A DNA stretch of 8,432 nt, from NCBI GenBank assembly GCA_003509805.1, contig DOMV01000086.1, forward strand, positions 1-8,432, in the 5' to 3' direction. How positions within the stretch are numbered: position 1 is the first letter of the stretch; each line of letters opens with the position of its first letter. Shown piece by piece: positions 6,054-8,432 of the stretch. Both the position numbers and the translations under genes were made by a program. Under the pieces are notes generated by a model. That model worked only from the letters and a program-made list of their open reading frames with translations. It was not told the DNA's origin and ran no database searches. The stretch comes from Planctomycetaceae bacterium (GTDB lineage: Bacteria > Planctomycetota > Planctomycetia > Pirellulales > Thermoguttaceae).

Positions 6054-6632
6054 TCAATCGAAAATTCCGGCACCGAAATTCCGGTTTTTCGTATTTGCGC
6101 AGCCGACGGACGCAAGCGTTTCTTTTTGAGCACAGCCGCTCCGGGAAAAAGCCGGTGGGGGCGTCTCCGGTTTCGCGGCGTTTTCGTCCAGGATAATCCC
6201 GGAACCGTCTTCACACGGCGGAAAATCGTCATAAGTGGAGACATATCCCGGCTCCTGCGACCGTACGAGTTCCTCTTCGTAGGCGGAGATCACCTTTTCC
6301 TGAATCATTTCACGGCATTGCGTGTTGATCGGGTGGGCGATATCGGCATACAACTTGTTGCGTCCCGTCTCATCGCGCGGCGGCGGCGCGGTTTCGGCCA
6401 ATCGCCCGCCGCATTGATTGCAGAAAGCGGCCCGGAGCGGATTTTTAAAACGGCAACGCGGACAGTGGGACGTCAATTTACGACTTGGCATCGCCACAAA
6501 AGGCCCGGAGGAACCCTCGATGATCTTCAGGTCGCGAACGACGAAGCTCCCGTCAAAGGTGATGGAACAAAATGCCCGGAGTTTTTCGCATGGCTCTTCC
6601 ATCAACTTGATGCGGACTTCGGTGATTTCCAT
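6054..6632 (-). CDS. spoVG: SpoVG-family nucleic-acid-binding regulator with zinc-ribbon insertion
   Basis: A 192-residue SpoVG, about twice the length of the Bacillus protein (97). Residues 1-52 match the SpoVG core (MEITEVRIKL, FVVRDLKIIEG, GPFVAMPSRK), which resumes at 93 with KLYADIAHPIN. Between them sits an insertion with C57-xx-C60 and C71-xx-C74, a zinc ribbon, plus a Pro-rich linker; I recall this form from planctomycete-like bacteria. From about residue 135 a tail without visible domain follows, with three more cysteines. SpoVG proteins bind DNA and RNA and act as global regulators; the target here is unknown. ATG 6632 is chosen because it begins the conserved core and has GAGG 5 nt upstream; an in-frame start at 6824 would add 64 residues encoded by intergenic repeats. 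It lies 207 bp downstream of ispE, a neighbour also in Bacillus. Confidence 0.93.
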   Translation of the reverse strand: MEITEVRIKLMEEPCEKLRAFCSITFDGSFVVRDLKIIEGSSGPFVAMPSRKLTSHCPRCRFKNPLRAAFCNQCGGRLAETAPPPRDETGRNKLYADIAHPINTQCREMIQEKVISAYEEELVRSQEPGYVSTYDDFPPCEDGSGIILDENAAKPETPPPAFSRSGCAQKETLASVGCANTKNRNFGAGIFD

Positions 6633-6698
6633 GGGTGCCTCGAATGATGTCCTCAAAAATAAGCGGGAAAAGCCGACGGCGAACACACACAACAAACC

Positions 6699-6738
6699 TC
6701 CACACGGAACTTCCGTACTGCACTTCCACACGGAACTT
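6699..6738. repeat. Direct repeat in the spoVG leader
   Basis: The 14-mer AAGTTCCGTGTGGA (- strand) occurs at 6699-6712 and 6725-6738, a 26-bp period. The second copy (lower in the + numbering is the later one in transcription) and the first each contain TTCC-GTGT-GGA, a small hairpin-forming or dyad motif. Both lie 67-106 bp upstream of the spoVG start in the ispE-spoVG gap. They may be regulator sites or remnants of a dispersed repeat. Confidence 0.6.
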
Positions 6739-6794
6739 TTTCGTGGCCGATACGGTCCCCCGGAACGCCACATCGGTTTCCGCAAGCAATAGCG

Positions 6795-6843
6795 GCAACG
6801 CGATGAAAACGAACAATTGGTCACGTCTGCCCGCGGCGCTCAC
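6795..6843. repeat. Dispersed 49-bp repeat, copy 2
   Basis: Aligns without gaps to 1215-1263 at about 80% identity. It overlaps the ispE stop codon (6840-6842) by a few bases and fills the start of the ispE-spoVG gap. On the - strand both copies read as VSAA-x-R-x-DQ-x-x-x-FIA in one frame, and on the + strand as GNAMK-x-x-x-W-S-x-L-x-AALT in another. Neither frame looks like a complete gene, so this is classed as a repeat. Confidence 0.7.
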
Positions 6844-7700
6844 GCGTCGGCGACCGTTGTCACAACAAAAATACGTCCCGGAATCCGATTGCTCAGGATT
6901 GCCGCCGCCCTCCGGGCATGTGTCGCACTCCGGCACAATCCGAACACGGCCGTTCCGCTGCCGCTCATTTGAGCGACCGGGCAACCGCACTGCCGGATCG
7001 CATCCGCGAGTTTTTTCCCTTGGGGCCAAAGGGTTTCCGCGGGAACTTCAAGTCGATTGAAAAAAGATTGTGCGAACTTCCTCCCATTCCTCAACCGCAA
7101 GGCGTCCAACATCGGCTCGACATGCCGGAATTCTCCGTCATGCACCGCCATGCAGGAACGGTACACCTCGGCCGTCGACAATCCTTCCTCCGGCTTGACG
7201 ATCACAAAATGCATGCCCGTCAAACCGGCAACCGGATCGACCTGTTCGCCGCGTCCTCGACTGAGGCTTCCTCCGGAAAGGAGGAAAAGCGGGACATCGC
7301 TTCCGACCCGGGCCCCGATCCGGCAAAGCGCACCCCTATCCAGCCGGCGCCTCTGCACACGATTCACCAAGAGGAGTGCCGCGGCAGCATCACTGGAACC
7401 GCCCCCAAGACCGGCCTGGGAAGGAATTCGTTTCACCAGGACGAAACGCCCGCCGTGACGTACGCCGGTCTCGCAGCGAAATTCTTCGAGGACGCGAATA
7501 ACGATGTTTCGACGGTCCGTCGGAATCCCCGTCGATTCCCCGTGGATCTCCAGCGTCCATTCCGGACTTTCCGTCGATTCAAAATACAGGGTGTCGTATA
7601 AGGAAACGGGGCAAGCGAGCGAAACGATTTCATGGAACCCGTCCGACCTTTTACCAAGCACCTCGAAGAACAGATTGATTTTCGCGGGCGCGTGAATCAT
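6840..7700 (-). CDS. ispE: 4-diphosphocytidyl-2-C-methyl-D-erythritol kinase (IspE)
   Basis: GHMP-family kinase of the MEP isoprenoid pathway. It phosphorylates the 2-hydroxyl of CDP-methylerythritol with ATP in the cytoplasm. With the start used here it has 286 residues, the usual length. PAKINLFFEVLGKRSDGFHEI begins at residue 5 (K7 in the substrate site). The glycine-rich ATP loop PSQAGLGGGSSDAAAA is at about 93-108, D135 lies in GSDVPLFL, and the third GHMP motif MSGSGTAVFGL is at 245-255. ATG 7700 is chosen because the family core begins directly after it. In-frame alternatives are ATG 7730 and GTG 7775; the last lies inside a short tandem duplication, which makes it less likely. None has a convincing Shine-Dalgarno. 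It is first of the ispE-spoVG-epimerase set and is preceded by a conserved structured leader with two candidate promoters. Confidence 0.95.
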   Translation of the reverse strand: MIHAPAKINLFFEVLGKRSDGFHEIVSLACPVSLYDTLYFESTESPEWTLEIHGESTGIPTDRRNIVIRVLEEFRCETGVRHGGRFVLVKRIPSQAGLGGGSSDAAAALLLVNRVQRRRLDRGALCRIGARVGSDVPLFLLSGGSLSRGRGEQVDPVAGLTGMHFVIVKPEEGLSTAEVYRSCMAVHDGEFRHVEPMLDALRLRNGRKFAQSFFNRLEVPAETLWPQGKKLADAIRQCGCPVAQMSGSGTAVFGLCRSATHARRAAAILSNRIPGRIFVVTTVADA

Positions 7701-7749
7701 CCATCCGTTTTCACAAGGGACCGGTCTCATCTTCCACGGCACGGCGCTT

Positions 7750-7796
7750 GCGGTTTCACTTTGCGGCGGTTTCACTTTACGACCGCTTACGACCGC
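7750..7796. repeat. Two adjacent short tandem duplications in the ispE leader
   Basis: GCGGTTTCACTTT (+ strand) occurs at 7750-7762 and 7766-7778, and TTACGACCGC at 7777-7786 and 7787-7796, overlapping each other by two bases. The periods, 16 and 10 bp, are not multiples of three, which argues that this stretch is non-coding and that translation of ispE begins downstream at 7730 or 7700. They lie between the -10 box at 7797-7802 and the gene. Confidence 0.75.
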
Positions 7797-7807
7797 ATTA
7801 TACTGAA
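7797..7807 (-). promoter_or_regulatory. Conserved -10 box proximal to ispE
   Basis: On the - strand TTCAGTATAAT ends in a perfect TATAAT (7802-7797). The pgpH leader has TTCAGTATATT at the corresponding place. Start of transcription would be near 7790. No consensus -35 lies 16-18 bp upstream, where the 3' pairing block CGGCTTCGG is found instead, so a bound protein might substitute for it. Confidence 0.45.
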
Positions 7808-7822
7808 GGCTGTTGAAATTTC

Positions 7823-7935
7823 CCGAAGCCGACTTTCAAGGAGCCTGCCCACCGAAACGACGCTGCCGAAGGTAAACAGGCGGTTCAACCGGAAAACGGG
7901 GCCGGCTTCGGTATAAAACAATACACCAATTGTCG
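7823..7935 (-). ncRNA. Candidate structured leader RNA upstream of ispE, copy 2
   Basis: From a start near 7935 the - strand carries CCGAAGCCGGC (7911-7901), able to pair with GTCGGCTTCGG (7833-7823): 11 pairs, one G-U. Inside are a CGGT-TGA-ACCG hairpin (7891-7881) and a larger one closed by CCTG/CAGG (7880-7877, 7847-7844), with ACC/GGT across a 3x3 internal loop. The segment 7873-7823 aligns to 2277-2328 of the pgpH leader with one gap at about 73% identity, including CCTTCGG and the exact 15-mer GAAAGTCGGCTTCGG. It lacks the extra hairpins and U6 run of the pgpH copy. Limits are inferred. Confidence 0.45.
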
Positions 7936-7941
7936 GAGGTG

Positions 7942-7970
7942 ATTATACGTTTGCACCGGCACGAAGTCAA
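7942..7970 (-). promoter_or_regulatory. Strong sigma70-type promoter of the ispE leader
   Basis: On the - strand TTGACT (7970-7965), exactly 17 bp, TATAAT (7947-7942). The -35 matches consensus at 5 of 6 positions and the -10 is perfect, making this the best promoter in the window. Transcription would begin near 7935, 24 nt before the CCGAAGCCGG block, giving ispE a 5' UTR of about 235 nt. The three downstream - strand genes could be expressed from it. Confidence 0.75.
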
Positions 7971-8010
7971 TGCAATCACAAAAATTTTTTGACCGAAATG
8001 TAAAAATTGG

Positions 8011-8370
8011 TCACGGTGTGTCATCGTCACCGTTGTGTGCGGGAAGCCGGGCGATTTCGTTTATTACGACGGCCAAACCCGCCGCTTTTCCGTGGCCTCG
8101 CCAAGTGCCTTTGTGCTTGACCGGGCGGTAAATCCAGATTTCGCCGGTCGTATCGATTTCGCCGACTTTCATGCGGCACACCTCGAACGGCCTCATGCAC
8201 GCAAGCCGCTGGACTTGCACCATAATCGAGATCGTCGCGTAGAGATACGGCAAGGTGCGTTTGACGGTTGTAGTAAAACCCGGTTGCGCGATTGGGAGGG
8301 ATAGGGCATATTTGTGGCTTTGCCCCATGCCTTTCAAGGTGATTTGAGATAGCCTCCAACGGCGAAACAT
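8011..8370 (-). pseudogene. Tyrosine recombinase (phage integrase family) remnant
   Basis: The 119-codon frame contains the start of an integrase catalytic domain. VQVQRLACMRPFEVCRMKVGEID (51-73) holds the box I arginine (R60) in a GMRPGE-like context, and IWIYRPVKHKGTWRGHGK (78-95) has the HK of the beta-hairpin lysine region. After residue 95 similarity stops and the frame ends at 119; the box II HxxR and the catalytic tyrosine are missing. The frame also lacks an N-terminal SAM-like domain: an in-frame TAA lies at 8386-8388, just before the first ATG. It is therefore truncated on both sides, probably a decayed integrase of a type common in Planctomycetes and relatives. Its last bases overlap an ACGGTG/CACCGT hairpin (8013-8033). 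A gene split by frameshifts beyond the window edge cannot be excluded. Confidence 0.75.
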
Positions 8371-8432
8371 GCTAAGAAACAGTGATTAAATAACTACGTC
8401 ATTTCATTTTGCCTTGTGATCTATTAACATTG

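Noticed and set aside
5568..6647. A 359-codon + strand frame opposite the epimerase and spoVG.
   Set aside because: It mirrors two clear - strand genes in a GC-rich sequence and has no recognisable domain.
6633..6824. N-terminal extension of SpoVG by 64 residues from an in-frame ATG at 6824.
   Set aside because: The extension is Cys/Arg/Ser-rich, comes from the intergenic direct repeats, and the internal ATG has a good GAGG site and begins the conserved core.
7936..7953. Perfect Shine-Dalgarno GGAGGTGAT on the + strand, suggesting a small + strand gene.
   Set aside because: Only a TTG-started frame of 13 codons follows, and the bases are explained by the -10 region of the - strand promoter (TATAATCACCTCC).

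Overview
The window carries six intact protein genes and one gene remnant. It most likely comes from a bacterium of the Planctomycetes-Verrucomicrobia-Lentisphaerae (PVC) group. The main reasons are a SpoVG with a four-cysteine zinc-ribbon insertion of the kind known from planctomycete-like genomes, a dnaJ-grpE pair without dnaK, mostly weak Shine-Dalgarno sites, and a recombinase remnant of a type common in those phyla. GC content looks moderately high (about 55%, judged by eye). The phylum is an inference.

Layout. On the + strand, dnaJ (73-1203) and grpE (1405-1947) encode co-chaperones of DnaK. After a 468-bp gap comes a large 7TM-HD membrane phosphodiesterase of the PgpH/YqfF family (2416-4917), expected to degrade a cyclic dinucleotide, probably c-di-AMP. 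Its 3' end overlaps by 31 bp the convergent 3' end of a UDP-glucuronate 4-epimerase-like gene (4887-5948, - strand). Upstream of the epimerase on the - strand lie spoVG (6054-6632) and ispE (6840-7700). ispE-spoVG proximity is also known from Firmicutes. At the right edge is a truncated tyrosine recombinase (8011-8370, - strand), followed by AT-rich DNA.

The most unusual content is between genes. The leader of pgpH (+ strand, about 2102-2367) and the leader of ispE (- strand, about 7970-7797) share one architecture: a sigma70-type promoter; 30-36 nt later an ACCGAAGCCGG block; further on a GAAAGTCGGCTTCGG block able to pair with the first; then TTCAGTATAWT before the gene. The 3' half aligns over about 52 nt at roughly 73% identity. 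A third copy of the 5' block, identical to the ispE one over 22 nt, sits at the left edge on the - strand, divergent from dnaJ. This may be a new cis-regulatory RNA family, or a dispersed repeat carrying promoters. The pgpH copy also has a possible four-way junction and a second, competing partner for its 5' strand next to a U6 run.

A second, unrelated 49-bp repeat (about 80% identical, no gaps) occurs downstream of dnaJ and at the 3' end of ispE. Smaller repeats, a LexA-like palindrome upstream of grpE and short tandem duplications fill the other gaps.
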